Below, one piece after another: positions 32,488-43,543 of a stretch of DNA of 64,000 nucleotides. The translations under genes and the position numbers were made by a program. The notes beneath the pieces are model-generated. The model searched no databases and was not told the DNA's origin. It saw nothing but the letters and a program-made list of their open reading frames with translations. Source of the DNA: Pseudomonas beijingensis (GTDB lineage Bacteria > Pseudomonadota > Gammaproteobacteria > Pseudomonadales > Pseudomonadaceae); NCBI RefSeq assembly GCF_030687295.1, contig NZ_CP117425.1:1053501-1117500 (forward strand), in the 5' to 3' direction. Each line of letters begins with the position of its first letter. The first letter of the stretch is position 1.

Positions 32488-33216
32488 TCACCGCCCAAAC
32501 CGCCCCGGCCAGCCAATGATGGTCTTGGGCCGAGGCGTGGCGTAGGTGCGCACTTTCGACGTCGACAACCCCAGCCGCACCAGCGACTCGGCAATGGTCA
32601 CCGCCGCCGTCACGCCATCCACCACCGGCACCCCGGTGCGCTGGCGGATCTGCTCATCGAGCCCGGCCATGCCGCCGCAGCCCAGGCAGATCACTTCGGC
32701 CTTGTCCTGGCTGACCGCCAACTCGGCCTGCTGCACGATGGCTTCAATTGCCCGTTGCGGGTCTTGCTCCAGTTCCAGCACCGCCAGGCCACTGGCCCGT
32801 ACCGAGGCGCAGCGGTCGAACAGGCCGGACAGCTTGAGTCGGTCTTCGATCAGCGGCACGGTACGGTCCAGGGTGGTGACCACTGAATAAGCGTGACCAA
32901 GGAACATCGCGGTGCTGGCGCCGGCATCGGTAATGTCCACCACCGGCACGTTCAACAGTTCTTGCAGACCTTCGCGGCCATGTTCTCCGTAGCCGGCCTG
33001 GATCACCGCGTCGAACGGCTGGTCGTAGGACATCACCCGGTCCATCACCGCTATGGCCGCCAGGTAGCTTTCAAAATTGCCCTCGATGGAATCGGCACCG
33101 AAATGCGGCGTGAGCCCGACGATCTCGGTGCCCGGCGCGGCGACGGCCTGAGCTTGTCGGGCGATGGCCTGAGTGATGGATTCGGTGGTGTTGACGTTGA
33201 CCACGAGAATGCGCAT
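32488..33216 (-). CDS. Asp/Glu/hydantoin racemase family protein
   Basis: A 242-residue protein starting MRILVVNVNTTESITQAI, typical of hydantoin/allantoin racemases. The family uses two Cys as acid/base pair. The second is present (ICLGCGGMAG, C177 and C180), but the first region reads VIQAGYGEHGREGL, with no Cys where other members have one. The ATG at 33216 follows AAGGAGGAC. It is 60 bases downstream of an NCS1 transporter gene in the same direction, so it probably acts on an imported hydantoin- or allantoin-like compound. Confidence 0.8.
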   Translation of the reverse strand: MRILVVNVNTTESITQAIARQAQAVAAPGTEIVGLTPHFGADSIEGNFESYLAAIAVMDRVMSYDQPFDAVIQAGYGEHGREGLQELLNVPVVDITDAGASTAMFLGHAYSVVTTLDRTVPLIEDRLKLSGLFDRCASVRASGLAVLELEQDPQRAIEAIVQQAELAVSQDKAEVICLGCGGMAGLDEQIRQRTGVPVVDGVTAAVTIAESLVRLGLSTSKVRTYATPRPKTIIGWPGRFGR

Positions 33217-33276
33217 GAGCTGTCCTCCTTTACACATAAAAGTAAGCGGCCCGAACCTGGCGGGCCGTTTGAGCAA

Positions 33277-34806
33277 TCAATGATGGACGTTATCCACAGC
33301 GATGGATTCGCCGCTGACGTCCTCGTAATACGGCTGGCGCTTGGCGATGATCAGGTACAGCAACCCTGCAATCGAAGCGCCAATCAGCCAGGAAAACGGT
33401 GAAACGGCCTCAAAACCGGGCACCAGGGCCAGGATGATCGCGATCAGCGCCGCCGGAATGAACGCCGCCACCGCACGCAGGTTGACCCCGTTGTTGTAGA
33501 AATACGCACCGTTTGGGTCCTCGCTGTACAGTTGCGGCACGTTGATGCGGTCTTTTCGCAGCAGCCAATAGTCGACCATGATCACCCCGTACAGCGGCCC
33601 GAGCAGGGCGCCGAGGCCGGACAGGAAATACACGATCACCAGTGGGCTGTTGTAGAGGTTCCACGGCAGGATCAGCACGGCAATGGCGGCGCTGATCAGC
33701 CCTGCGCGGCGGAACGTCAGGTACTTGGGCGCCAGATTACTGAGCACGAACGCCGGGGCGACGAAGTTGGCCATGATGTTCACCGCCACCGTGACGATCA
33801 GGAAGGCCAGGCAGCCGAGCACGAGGAAGAAAGTGTTGGGGATCGAGGCAATGACCTGGGTCGGGCTTTCGATGATTTGCCCATTGATCTGGAACTGTGC
33901 ACCGCAGAGCAGGATGGTGATCCCGGCAAACATCAGGATGTTCACCGGCAGGCCCCAGAAATTGCCGACGATGATGGTCCGGCGGCACGGTGAGGAGCGG
34001 GCGAAGTCGCAGAAATTGAGGATCAAGGTGCCGTAGATCGACAGCCACAGCGCGCCGCCGGCAAAGATATTGCGCCACATTTCGCCACCGGTCAGCGGCT
34101 CGCGAATCGACCAGGCAATGGTGGCGCCGGCCTGGGTGTACATCCAACCGGCCAGGGCCGCAACGGTCACCAGGATCACCGGGCCGGCAAAGCCTTCATA
34201 ACGGCGCACCATCTCCATGCCGTAGGCCAGGATCACCAGTTGCACGAACCAGATCGCCACGAAGCACACCCAGCCCAGGCTCGACAGGCCGAGGATCGAG
34301 TCGCGGTCGTAGTCGGCGAAGCCCGGGTGGATCGCCACCAGCAAGACGCGGAACACCACCGAGGCCAGGTAGGTCTGGATCCCGAACCAGGCAATGGCGA
34401 TGACCGCCCTGATCAAGGCCGGAATCTGCGCGCCGTGGATCCCGAAGCTGATCCGGCTGATCACCGGGAACGGCACCCCGGTTTTCTGGCCCATGTAGCC
34501 TGACAGGTTCATGAAGCCGTACACCAGTGCCGCGCCTATGCCTAAGGACAGCAGGATCTGCCAGCCACCCAAGCCCAGGGCATAGAGGCCAATGGCGAAG
34601 GAATAGTTGGCGATGTTGTGCACGTCATTGGTCCACAGGGCAAAGATGCTGTAGCGACCCCAGCGGCGACCTTCGGCCTTGGTCGGCGCCAGATCCTTGT
34701 TGTGCAGCCTCGGGCTCAAGGCCAGGGACGCTGCGCTGTTGTCATCGAGGGCAGGGGTGGAGGAGGGCAGATCCAGCGCGATGTTGTTGGAGAGACTTGT
34801 ACGCAT
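33277..34806 (-). CDS. NCS1 family nucleobase/hydantoin:cation symporter
   Basis: A 509-residue inner-membrane transporter with about twelve helices and the NCS1 patterns WTNDVHNIANYSFAIGLYAL, GVPFPVISRISFGIHGAQIP and AIAWFGIQTYLA. Known members carry allantoin, hydantoins, uracil or cytosine with Na+ or H+. The ATG at 34806 has AGGAG upstream and begins a normal cytoplasmic N-terminus; a longer frame to 34893 lacks support. Operon with the racemase. Upstream palindrome at 34975 may be its operator. Confidence 0.9.
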   Translation of the reverse strand: MRTSLSNNIALDLPSSTPALDDNSAASLALSPRLHNKDLAPTKAEGRRWGRYSIFALWTNDVHNIANYSFAIGLYALGLGGWQILLSLGIGAALVYGFMNLSGYMGQKTGVPFPVISRISFGIHGAQIPALIRAVIAIAWFGIQTYLASVVFRVLLVAIHPGFADYDRDSILGLSSLGWVCFVAIWFVQLVILAYGMEMVRRYEGFAGPVILVTVAALAGWMYTQAGATIAWSIREPLTGGEMWRNIFAGGALWLSIYGTLILNFCDFARSSPCRRTIIVGNFWGLPVNILMFAGITILLCGAQFQINGQIIESPTQVIASIPNTFFLVLGCLAFLIVTVAVNIMANFVAPAFVLSNLAPKYLTFRRAGLISAAIAVLILPWNLYNSPLVIVYFLSGLGALLGPLYGVIMVDYWLLRKDRINVPQLYSEDPNGAYFYNNGVNLRAVAAFIPAALIAIILALVPGFEAVSPFSWLIGASIAGLLYLIIAKRQPYYEDVSGESIAVDNVHH

Positions 34807-34974
34807 TCCGGCAGGCTCCTGATTCTCGGCGCAGCGATGACTGTGCATGAGCGCGGGGCTCGACAAATCTTCGTCGCGGCGGGCGAGCATCATTGGTTAC
34901 GGGGCATCTGCAGCCTGTACGGGATAGGGCGCTTCAGGCTTGCGGATCTAAAGTGTGTGTATGTTTTATAAATG

Positions 34975-34984
34975 TTGTATACAA
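34975..34984. promoter_or_regulatory. GntR-type palindrome upstream of the NCS1 gene
   Basis: TTGTATACAA is a perfect 10-base palindrome, with TGTTTT and AAAACA as partial outer arms, 170 bases upstream of the NCS1 start. The shape fits a FadR/GntR-type operator. The regulator gene is not in this neighbourhood. Between 34985 and 35200 I see only AT-rich sequence and no gene. Confidence 0.45.
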
Positions 34985-35202
34985 AACACTTGTCGACTCA
35001 AGCCAGATTTATGCCACTTACGGATCTATCCGTTATGGAAATAATTTCGTTTTGTTATGTTGGATTAATAACTAACTGAAATACGGCGATTTAAAATTGA
35101 CCGTTTAAACAGGTATTTATTTTTCGGCGAACGCTAGGGGACGTAGAAGGACAGGCGAAGCGGGAAGGTCGGTGTAACCTTTCGGGGCAGTGACAAGATA
35201 AG

Positions 35203-35243
35203 TGCACACAAAAATGCCACTTGTGGTGACATTTTTGTGTACA
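35203..35243. other. Long inverted repeat downstream of cysH
   Basis: TGCACACAAAAATGCCAC (35203-35220) and GTGACATTTTTGTGTACA (35226-35243) are complementary at all but two positions. The cysH stop is at 35259 on the other side. It could terminate cysH transcription, although the T-run is inside the stem rather than after it, or be an operator for the NCS1 gene transcribed the same way further on. Confidence 0.5.
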
Positions 35244-35258
35244 GGGTAGGGCGGACGC

Positions 35259-36002
35259 TTAGACGGTCTTGGATTTGGCGATGATGTTCCCGGCGTGCAG
35301 CCCGCATTCTTTCTGCGTGGCTTCTTCCCACCACCAGCGGCCTTCGCGCTCGTGCTGGTTCGGCAGCACCGGGCGGGTGCAGGGCTCGCAGCCGATGCTG
35401 ATGAAGCCGCGCTCATGCAGGCTGTTGTAAGGCAGCTCGAGCATGCGGATATAACCCCAGACTTCCTCACTGGTCATCTGTGACAGCGGGTTGAACTTGT
35501 ACAGGGTGCGTTCGGGGGTGGAGAACGCCGTGTCGATTTCCAGCACCGCCACCTGGCTGCGGGTGCCGGGGCTCTGGTCGCGGCGCTGGCCGGTGGCCCA
35601 GGCGCGGACATCGGTCAGTTTGCGCCGCAGCGGCTCGATCTTGCGGATGCCGCAGCACTCGCCGTGACCGTCCTTGTAGAAGCTGAACAGGCCTTTTTCT
35701 TTCACGAAAGGTTCAAGTTTCGTGTAGTCCGGCGACACCAGTTCGATGTCGATCTTGTAGTGCTCGCGCACTTGATCGATGAAGCGATAGGTCTCCGGGT
35801 GCAGGCGACCGGTGTCGAGGCTGAACACCTTGACGTTTTTGTTCAGTTTCCAGGCCATGTCCACCAGCACCACGTCTTCGGCGCCGCTGAAAGATATCCA
35901 CAGCTCGTCGCCGAATTCGGCGAAGGCCAGCTTGAGGATGTCCTGCGGGGACTTGTTGGCATAGGTCGTGGCGAGTTCCACGACGTCAAACGATGGGCTC
36001 AT
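35259..36002 (-). CDS. cysH: Phosphoadenylyl/adenylyl-sulfate reductase
   Basis: A 247-residue reductase of assimilatory sulfate reduction, converting activated sulfate to sulfite. The four cluster cysteines are present as ECCGIRK and [10 protein letters not shown], followed by the catalytic ECGLH near the C-terminus. The CC...CxxC set marks the [4Fe-4S] APS-reductase type found in Pseudomonas rather than the PAPS-type of enterics. Nucleotide-binding segment: [18 protein letters not shown]. Cytoplasmic. Confidence 0.95.
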   Translation of the reverse strand: MSPSFDVVELATTYANKSPQDILKLAFAEFGDELWISFSGAEDVVLVDMAWKLNKNVKVFSLDTGRLHPETYRFIDQVREHYKIDIELVSPDYTKLEPFVKEKGLFSFYKDGHGECCGIRKIEPLRRKLTDVRAWATGQRRDQSPGTRSQVAVLEIDTAFSTPERTLYKFNPLSQMTSEEVWGYIRMLELPYNSLHERGFISIGCEPCTRPVLPNQHEREGRWWWEEATQKECGLHAGNIIAKSKTV

Positions 36003-36175
36003 CAGGGCGGTTTCCTACAGGTCGGTGGCGCTGGGCGCTCTATATGGGGCTGATGGTAACAAAAGCTGTCGGGGCTGGCGCGTTCCTGTGCGTTGCGCGG
36101 GCTTCGACGAATGGCTAGAGTCGGCAAGCCTTTATTCGCTCAACCGATAAACATCAGAAAAAATGGGAGTGTCTT

Positions 36176-36793
36176 GTGGAAATTGCCTGTCTCGACCTGG
36201 AAGGTGTGCTGGTCCCGGAGATCTGGATCGCCTTCGCTGAAAAAACCGGGATTGACTCCCTCAGGGCAACCACTCGGGACATTCCCGACTACGACGTGCT
36301 GATGAAGCAACGGTTGCGCATTCTCGACGAGCATGGCCTCAAGCTCTCCGACATCCAGGAAGTCATCGCCACCCTCAAGCCGCTGGACGGCGCCATCGAA
36401 TTCGTCGACTGGCTGCGCGAGCGCTTCCAGGTGGTGATTCTTTCCGACACGTTCTACGAATTTTCCCAACCGTTGATGCGCCAGCTGGGTTTTCCGACCT
36501 TGCTCTGCCATCGTTTGATTACCGATGACAGCGGGCGGGTGACCGGCTACCAGTTGCGTCAGAAAGATCCCAAGCGCCAGTCGGTCCTGGCTTTCAAGAG
36601 CCTGTACTACCGAGTGATTGCGGCGGGGGATTCCTACAACGACACGACGATGCTGGGCGAAGCCGACGCCGGGATTCTGTTCCATGCGCCGGAGAACGTG
36701 ATCCGCGAATTCCCGCAATTCCCGGCGGTGCACACGTTTGCCGAGTTGAAGCAGGAATTCCTCAAGGCCTCGAACCGCAACCTCAGCCTGTAA
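36176..36793 (+). CDS. thrH: Bifunctional phosphoserine phosphatase / homoserine phosphotransferase
   Basis: A 205-residue HAD enzyme starting with GTG. CLDLEGVLVPEIW is the nucleophile motif (DxEGV rather than DxDGT, as in ThrH), VILSDTFYEFSQPL carries motif II, and AAGDSYNDTTMLGEADAGIL motif IV. ThrH dephosphorylates phosphoserine and can transfer phosphate to homoserine, linking Ser and Thr synthesis. A GGAGTGTCTT leader precedes the start. Divergent from cysH. Confidence 0.93.
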   Translation: MEIACLDLEGVLVPEIWIAFAEKTGIDSLRATTRDIPDYDVLMKQRLRILDEHGLKLSDIQEVIATLKPLDGAIEFVDWLRERFQVVILSDTFYEFSQPLMRQLGFPTLLCHRLITDDSGRVTGYQLRQKDPKRQSVLAFKSLYYRVIAAGDSYNDTTMLGEADAGILFHAPENVIREFPQFPAVHTFAELKQEFLKASNRNLSL

Positions 36794-36807
36794 AACTGTC
36801 GCACACC

Positions 36808-36958
36808 TGTGGGAGCGAGCTTGCTCGCGATAGCGGTGTGTCTACTGGCCTTGAGTCGACTGACACACTGTCATCGCGGGCAAGCCTTGCTCCCACAGGA
36901 TCTCTATCAGGCACCTTTTTGTGAACAGATAACCTGTGGGAGCAAGGCTTGCCCGCGA
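36808..36958. repeat. Three REP elements (second class)
   Basis: TGTGGGAGCGAGCTTGCTCG at 36808, its diverged complement TCGCGGGCAAGCCTTGCTCC at 36874, and TGTGGGAGCAAGGCTTGCCC at 36935. The first two form a REPIN; the third stands with the second as a further inverted pair. They separate thrH from the convergent pabB. Confidence 0.85.
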
Positions 36959-36963
36959 TGCTT

Positions 36964-38307
<1,344 letters not shown>

Positions 38308-38434
38308 GGGCGGGGCGGATCAGCCGTTCAGGCGGGGGGGCGATTGTAATCCCCTGTGGGATTTGCTCCTAGAGGGGTGTCGGAGATGAGTAAGTACGGG
38401 GCCATCTAAAGTAATTTGGCTGTGAACACCTTGT

Positions 38435-38565
38435 GTGGCGAGGGGATTTATCCCCGCTGGGTTGCGAAGCAACCCTAAAGCCTACCACCTCGGCGTATCA
38501 GGCTGACTGCATGAGGCCTGTTTGGGGTTGCTGCGCAACCCAGCGGGGATAAATCCCCTCGCCAC
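38435..38565. repeat. REPIN (third REP class)
   Basis: GTGGCGAGGGGATTTATCCC at the left and GGGATAAATCCCCTCGCCAC at the right; GGGTTGCGAAGCAACCC and GGGGTTGCTGCGCAACCC form internal hairpins. The GATTTATC centre separates it from the other two classes. It fills most of the gap between pabB and the ligase gene. Confidence 0.87.
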
Positions 38566-38593
38566 AGGTGTTGTGGTAGGCAGGTTTAGACCC

Positions 38594-39580
38594 TCAACCC
38601 TCAACCGGCGGAATATGCCCAAACAACTCCTGGGCAAACGCCACACGCTCTTCTGCGGTTTCGATAACGCCCCGGGCCTGGAGTTCTTCCAGGCGGGCTT
38701 CCACCGCGTGGGTGCGCAGGGTCAGGCCGCAGTCGTTGGCGATCTGGATGTTCAGGCCCGGCCGGGCATTCAGTTCCAGGATCAACGGCCCTTTTTCCTG
38801 GTCCAGCACCATGTCGACGCCGATGTAGCCCAGCCCGCACAGTTCATAGCAACCGGCGGCCAGTTTCATGAAACCGTCCCAGTAGGGCAGTTGCACGCCG
38901 TCCACCGCGTTGGTGGTGTCGGGGTGTTTGGTGATGATGTTGTTCAGCCAGGTGCCGCGCAGGGTCAGGCCCGTGGCGAGGTCGACGCCCACGCCGATGG
39001 CGCCCTGGTGCAGGTTGGCCTTGCCGCCGGACTGGCGGGTCGGCAAGCGCAGCATGGCCATCACCGGATAGCCCATCAGCACGATGATGCGGATGTCCGG
39101 CACGCCTTCGTAGCTGATGCTCTTGAAGATCTGGTCCGGCGTCACGCGGTACTCGATCAGCGCCCGGTCACGGTGCCCGCCCAGGGAATACAGGCCAGTG
39201 AGGATGCTGGAGACATGGTGCTCGATCTCCTCATGGCTGATGATTTTGCCAGACACCGTGCGATAGCGGCCTTCGAAGCGGTCGGCGATGACGATGATGC
39301 CGTCACCGCCCGCGCCCTGGGCTGGCTTGATCACGAAGTCGGTGCGCCCGCCGATGATCTCGTCGAGCTTGTCGATTTCCTTCTCGGTGGAGATCACCCC
39401 GTACAGTTCCGGCACATGGATGCCGGCGGCGACCGCCCGTTCCTTGGTGATGATCTTGTCATCGACGATGGGATACAGGCTGCGCTTGTTGTACTTGAGC
39501 ACGTAGTCGGCATTACGCCGGTTGATGCCCATGATGCCCCGGGCTTCCAGGGCCTTCCAGGTCTTCCAGAAGCCGAACAT
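38594..39580 (-). CDS. Alpha-L-glutamate ligase-like (RimK-related) ATP-grasp protein
   Basis: A 328-residue ATP-grasp enzyme of the RimK-related family found with transglutaminase-7TM proteins. Seen: GINRRNADYVLKYNKRSLYP, FVIKPAQGAGGDGIIVIADR (ATP-grasp), DMVLDQEKGPLILELNARPG (Mg/ATP site). It presumably joins an amino acid, perhaps Glu, to a protein or peptide; the acceptor is unknown. Its ATG overlaps the stop of the transglutaminase-7TM gene (ATGA), third in a coupled operon. Confidence 0.88.
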   Translation of the reverse strand: MFGFWKTWKALEARGIMGINRRNADYVLKYNKRSLYPIVDDKIITKERAVAAGIHVPELYGVISTEKEIDKLDEIIGGRTDFVIKPAQGAGGDGIIVIADRFEGRYRTVSGKIISHEEIEHHVSSILTGLYSLGGHRDRALIEYRVTPDQIFKSISYEGVPDIRIIVLMGYPVMAMLRLPTRQSGGKANLHQGAIGVGVDLATGLTLRGTWLNNIITKHPDTTNAVDGVQLPYWDGFMKLAAGCYELCGLGYIGVDMVLDQEKGPLILELNARPGLNIQIANDCGLTLRTHAVEARLEELQARGVIETAEERVAFAQELFGHIPPVEG

Positions 39581-41115
39581 CAGGAGTCTGCCTTGAGGAA
39601 GGCCTTGAACCGCACCAGCTCGGTCAGGCGGTAGCCGCGATAACGCCCCATGGCCAGCATGAAGCCCACCAGGATCAGCAGGATCGCCGGGAAGGTGAAC
39701 ACGAAGTACACCAGCTCCGGCACGCTCATGATCAGGTGCGCCAGGGACGCGGCGAACAGGGTGCCGATGGCGACTTTCATCGCGTGGCCGGCGCCGCGTT
39801 CTTCCCAGGTGATGGACAGGCGTTCGATGGTCATGGTCAGGATCACCATCGGGAACAACGCCACCGACAAGCCGCGCTCCAGGCCCAGCTTATGGCTGAA
39901 CAGGCTGATGGCGGCGATCAGCACCACCACGAACGTCAGCACCACCGAGAGTCTTGGCAGCATCTGCAGCTTGAGGTGCTCCAGGTACGAACGCAGCGAC
40001 AGGCCCAGCGTGGTGATTACCGTGAACAGAATAATGCCGAAGCCCAGCTGGGTTTCACGGAAGGCCAAAGCGATCAGCACCGGGGTGAAGGTCCCGAGGG
40101 TTTGCAAGCCGATCAGGTTGCGCAGTATCAGGATCACCAGCACGCCGATCGGGATCATCACCATGATCATGAACGTCTGTTGGGTCTGCAGCGGCAGGCC
40201 ATAGAGCGAGTATTCGAGGAAGTTGGCGTCGGTGTTCTCGTCCGTCAGCTTGGCCAGGCGAATGGCGTTCATTTCGCTGTTGTTCATGCTGAAGGTGACG
40301 GTGGCTTTTTTGCCGCCATCGACGGTGATCAGGTTTTCATCGCCGGTCCACCACAGCAGACGGTCGGTGGGCAGACCCTGTTCGCCGGAGTCCGGGTTGA
40401 AATACAGCCAGTCGGTGCCGTTGAAACTGCGCAGCCACAGCTCAGGTGTCTGCGGCTGGTCGGCCACCAGGCGAATGGTGTGGACCTTCTCTACCGGCAC
40501 GTGGGCGATGGACAGCACCAATTCGACGATGCGCGCCTTGTTGGCCGAAGAAGGATCGCCAGCCAGCAACAGCTTGACGTTGTCGTCGTTGAGGTTGTTG
40601 ACCCGTTTGATCGCTTCGCTGATGAACGTCTCGACGTCGGCCGAGTGCTGGCGGATCGGCGCGAGCAGGGGCTTCGGCGGCCAGTTTCTCCGGGCCTTCG
40701 ACGGCGATGCTGTCGCGGAAGGTCGGGCCCTTGACCTTGGTTTTCTCGGCGCTGTAGCGCTTGGTCAGCACCAGGCGGTAATAAAGGGTCTGGTTACCCT
40801 TGGCGCGACGGGCCGACCACGTCACCTTGCGGTTACCGTCGACCCGGTTCACCGCCACGCCGTAATTATTGGAAATGAAGCTCTCGTTGAGGCTCACGTA
40901 GTCGCGGCTCAGGGGCGGCACGAACATCTGGATCTTGACCGGATCCTTGGCGTTGGGCACGAATTCGACCTTGGCGTCGATGTTCCACACAGGTCGTCGG
41001 TGGCGTCTTCGGTGACCGGGATGCCGAGCACGAAAATCTGATAGGCCGTTACCGACAGGCCCAGCACCACCAGGATGGCGATCAGCATTTTCAGATGGAG
41101 GGTAAGGGAGCGCAT
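39580..41115 (-). pseudogene. Inactive transglutaminase fused to 7 membrane helices, frameshifted twice
   Basis: The native frame begins MRSLTLHLKMLIAILVVLGL at 41115 and reads to ATDDL; there CTGTGTGG has an extra TG relative to CTGTGG, the only form that continues into WNIDAKVEFVPNAKDP. That frame runs to EGPEKLAAEA, where GCCCCTG has one C too many to reach LLAPIRQHSADVETFISEAI. The remainder (EMNAIRLAKLTDENTDANFL, then seven helices from TFMIMVMIPIGVLVILILRN) is intact to 39580. Net change is +3, but about 105 codons between the indels are out of frame with the start, and translation would end near 40909. Either a recent pseudogene or assembly errors. Confidence 0.8.
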
Positions 41116-41120
41116 TGGAA

Positions 41121-41657
41121 TTACTCTGCGGTTTGAGCGGCATTGGCGCAGGCGGGTTTGCCGGCAGCGTATTTAAGACTGGGGTCGACCAGCGCGTCGA
41201 AGCGCTTGAGCGCCTCGGAACCGATCAGCAACGGGTATTGGAAGGCGCTGCGGTCGGTCAGGTTCACTTCGATGCTGCGCAGGGCCGAGCCCATGCAGAT
41301 ATCCAGTTCGATGACCGGCCGGGCCGTGTATTTCTTGCCTTCTTCCGGGTCGTAGTCACCGGCGCGGCGCTTGATCTTGCTGACCCTGGCCAGCGGACGT
41401 TCGATGGGGTGCGAGTGGGCCGCGTCGATTGCCAGGTAAAAACGCACCCAGGATTCGCCATCGCGCTTGAAGCGCTTGATGTCCCGGGCGCTGAGGGACG
41501 CGGTCTTGGCGCCGGTGTCGAGCTTGGCGGCGACCTCCAGGTCGATGCCTTGCAGGGCGGCGTACTCGTTGAGGCCGTACACGGTTTTTTCACCCGCCAC
41601 GGCAAGCCCCGGCAGGCACATGAAATAGAAAGCAGCAGATAAGGGCTTGAGTGTCAT
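41121..41657 (-). CDS. Retropepsin-like / ATP-dependent zinc protease family protein
   Basis: A 178-residue exported protein: signal peptide MTLKPLSAAFYFMCLPGLAV then a domain with AKLDTGAKTASLSARDIKRF, where DTGA is the aspartic-protease-like (retropepsin) motif of the PF05618 family, and PLLIGSEALKRFDALVDPSL. Periplasmic location is inferred. First gene of the operon with the transglutaminase-7TM and ATP-grasp genes (5-base gap to the next start). A role in envelope modification or osmotic adaptation has been suggested for such clusters; not shown here. Confidence 0.85.
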   Translation of the reverse strand: MTLKPLSAAFYFMCLPGLAVAGEKTVYGLNEYAALQGIDLEVAAKLDTGAKTASLSARDIKRFKRDGESWVRFYLAIDAAHSHPIERPLARVSKIKRRAGDYDPEEGKKYTARPVIELDICMGSALRSIEVNLTDRSAFQYPLLIGSEALKRFDALVDPSLKYAAGKPACANAAQTAE

Positions 41658-41830
41658 AGATCCTGGTGCGCAGCGTTCCGTTTATCGGTTCAGGCCCTGG
41701 CATTACTGCACAAGCTCCCTAGGCAGCCTTTCTCTATAAAAGGAGAGCGGCGAATAACCGCGGCATTCTAGCACGGTGGTTTTCTGACGCCACCGCTGGC
41801 CCGAGGCTACGATCTCTTCATGCAACGGGG

Positions 41831-41940
41831 TTATCGACAAGGCGTTTATTAGACGATTGTCGACAATGTTGATTTTTGTTTTGACGTTAAGGGTGCTATT
41901 GGTTAGTTTTTGCCATATTGATTTTCAAGGTGTCGACAAT
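41831..41940. promoter_or_regulatory. Three prp operator-like sites
   Basis: TTATCGACAA (41831-41840), the perfect 12-base palindrome ATTGTCGACAAT (41856-41867) and GTGTCGACAAT (41930-41940) share a TCGACAA core. They lie directly before the GntR-regulator start at 41941, the third abutting the ATG. Autoregulation and control of the prp operon are the likely functions; GntR-type regulators bind such palindromes. Confidence 0.6.
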
Positions 41941-42654
41941 ATGCTTGATCAGCTCGAAACCCCGGTGATGGCCCAAGACGACTCGGAGACCCTGTCCGAG
42001 AACGTCTTCCGGCGTATCCAGGCCGCCATCGTCAAGGGTGAGATCGCCCCCGGCAGCAAGATCTCCGAGCCCGAGCTGGCGCGCACCTACGGCATCAGCC
42101 GCGGGCCGCTGCGCGAGGCCATTCACCGCCTGGAAGGCCAGCGCCTGCTGGTACGCGTGCCCCACGTGGGTGCCCGGGTGGTGTCGCTGAGCCACGCCGA
42201 GCTGCTGGAACTCTACGAAATCCGTGAATCCCTCGAAGGCATGGCCTGCCGCCTGGCGGCCGAACGCATGACCCTGGAAGAAATCGACGAACTGCGCCGG
42301 GTGCTGGAAACCCACGAGCGCGATGCGGCGTTCCAGGCCGGTGTCGGTTATTACCAGCAGGAAGGCGATTTCGACTTTCACTACCGGATCATCCAGGGCA
42401 GCGGTAACCGCACCCTGACGCAAATGTTGTGCGGCGAGCTGTATCAACTGGTGCGCATGTACCGCATCCAGTTTTCCACCACGCCCAACCGTCCGCGCCA
42501 GGCCTTTGCCGAGCACCACCGGATTCTAGACGCCATCGCCGACCGTGACGGTGAGCTGGCTGAATTATTGATGCGCCGGCACATCGGCGCCTCCAAACGC
42601 AACATCGCGCGTCATTTCCAGGACAGCGCCGCCACTGAACGAGGTGAGTCATGA
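41941..42654 (+). CDS. GntR-family (FadR/FCD) regulator of the prp operon
   Basis: A 237-residue repressor-type protein: winged HTH ([40 protein letters not shown]) and an FCD domain ([36 protein letters not shown], with His/Asp ligands). The ATG at 41941 with AAGG 10 bases upstream is preferred to a frame from 41857. Its stop overlaps prpB by 4 bases. In Pseudomonas a GntR regulator occupies this position in the methylcitrate cluster, in place of the sigma-54-dependent PrpR of enterics. Confidence 0.9.
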   Translation: MLDQLETPVMAQDDSETLSENVFRRIQAAIVKGEIAPGSKISEPELARTYGISRGPLREAIHRLEGQRLLVRVPHVGARVVSLSHAELLELYEIRESLEGMACRLAAERMTLEEIDELRRVLETHERDAAFQAGVGYYQQEGDFDFHYRIIQGSGNRTLTQMLCGELYQLVRMYRIQFSTTPNRPRQAFAEHHRILDAIADRDGELAELLMRRHIGASKRNIARHFQDSAATERGES

Positions 42655-43541
42655 GTTCCAGCAACAGCACGCCAGGCCAGCGTTTCCGCGATGCGGTCGC
42701 CAGCGAACATCCGCTGCAAGTGGTGGGCACGATCAATGCCAACCACGCGCTGCTGGCCAAGCGCGCCGGTTTCAAGGCGATCTATCTGTCGGGTGGCGGC
42801 GTGGCGGCCGGTTCCCTCGGCGTGCCGGACCTGGGCATCACCGGCCTGGATGACGTGCTGACCGACGTGCGCCGCATCACCGATGTCTGTGATCTGCCGC
42901 TGCTGGTGGACGTGGACACCGGTTTCGGTTCCTCGGCATTCAACGTCGCGCGCACGGTCAAGTCGATGATCAAGTTCGGCGCCGCGGCGATTCATATCGA
43001 AGACCAGGTCGGCGCCAAGCGTTGCGGCCATCGTCCGAACAAGGAAATCGTTTCCCAGCAAGAGATGGTCGACCGCATCAAGGCCGCCGTCGATGCCCGT
43101 ACCGATGACAGTTTCGTGATCATGGCGCGTACCGATGCCCTGGCGGTGGAAGGCTTGGAATCGGCCCTGGACCGCGCCGCTGCGTGCATTGAGGCCGGTG
43201 CCGACATGATTTTCCCCGAAGCCATCACCGAGCTTGAAATGTACAAGCTGTTCGCCAGCCGCGTGAAAGCGCCGATCCTGGCCAACATCACCGAATTCGG
43301 CGCGACTCCGCTGTACACCACCGAACAGTTGGCCGGTGCCGACGTGTCCCTGGTGCTGTACCCGCTGTCGGCCTTCCGGGCCATGAACAAAGCGGCCGAG
43401 AACGTCTACACAGCGATCCGCCGCGACGGCACGCAACAGAATGTCATCGACACCATGCAGACCCGCATGGAGCTTTACGATCGCATCGACTACCACACCT
43501 TCGAGCAGAAGCTCGATGCATTGTTCGCGGCGAAAAAATGA
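42651..43541 (+). CDS. prpB: 2-methylisocitrate lyase
   Basis: A 296-residue lyase that cleaves 2-methylisocitrate to pyruvate and succinate, the last step of the methylcitrate cycle for propionate. [40 protein letters not shown] (KRCGH active-site loop) and [18 protein letters not shown] are the hallmark segments of PEP-mutase/isocitrate-lyase enzymes. Coupled to the upstream regulator (ATGA). Confidence 0.95.
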   Translation: MSSSNSTPGQRFRDAVASEHPLQVVGTINANHALLAKRAGFKAIYLSGGGVAAGSLGVPDLGITGLDDVLTDVRRITDVCDLPLLVDVDTGFGSSAFNVARTVKSMIKFGAAAIHIEDQVGAKRCGHRPNKEIVSQQEMVDRIKAAVDARTDDSFVIMARTDALAVEGLESALDRAAACIEAGADMIFPEAITELEMYKLFASRVKAPILANITEFGATPLYTTEQLAGADVSLVLYPLSAFRAMNKAAENVYTAIRRDGTQQNVIDTMQTRMELYDRIDYHTFEQKLDALFAAKK

Positions 43542-43543
43542 AC

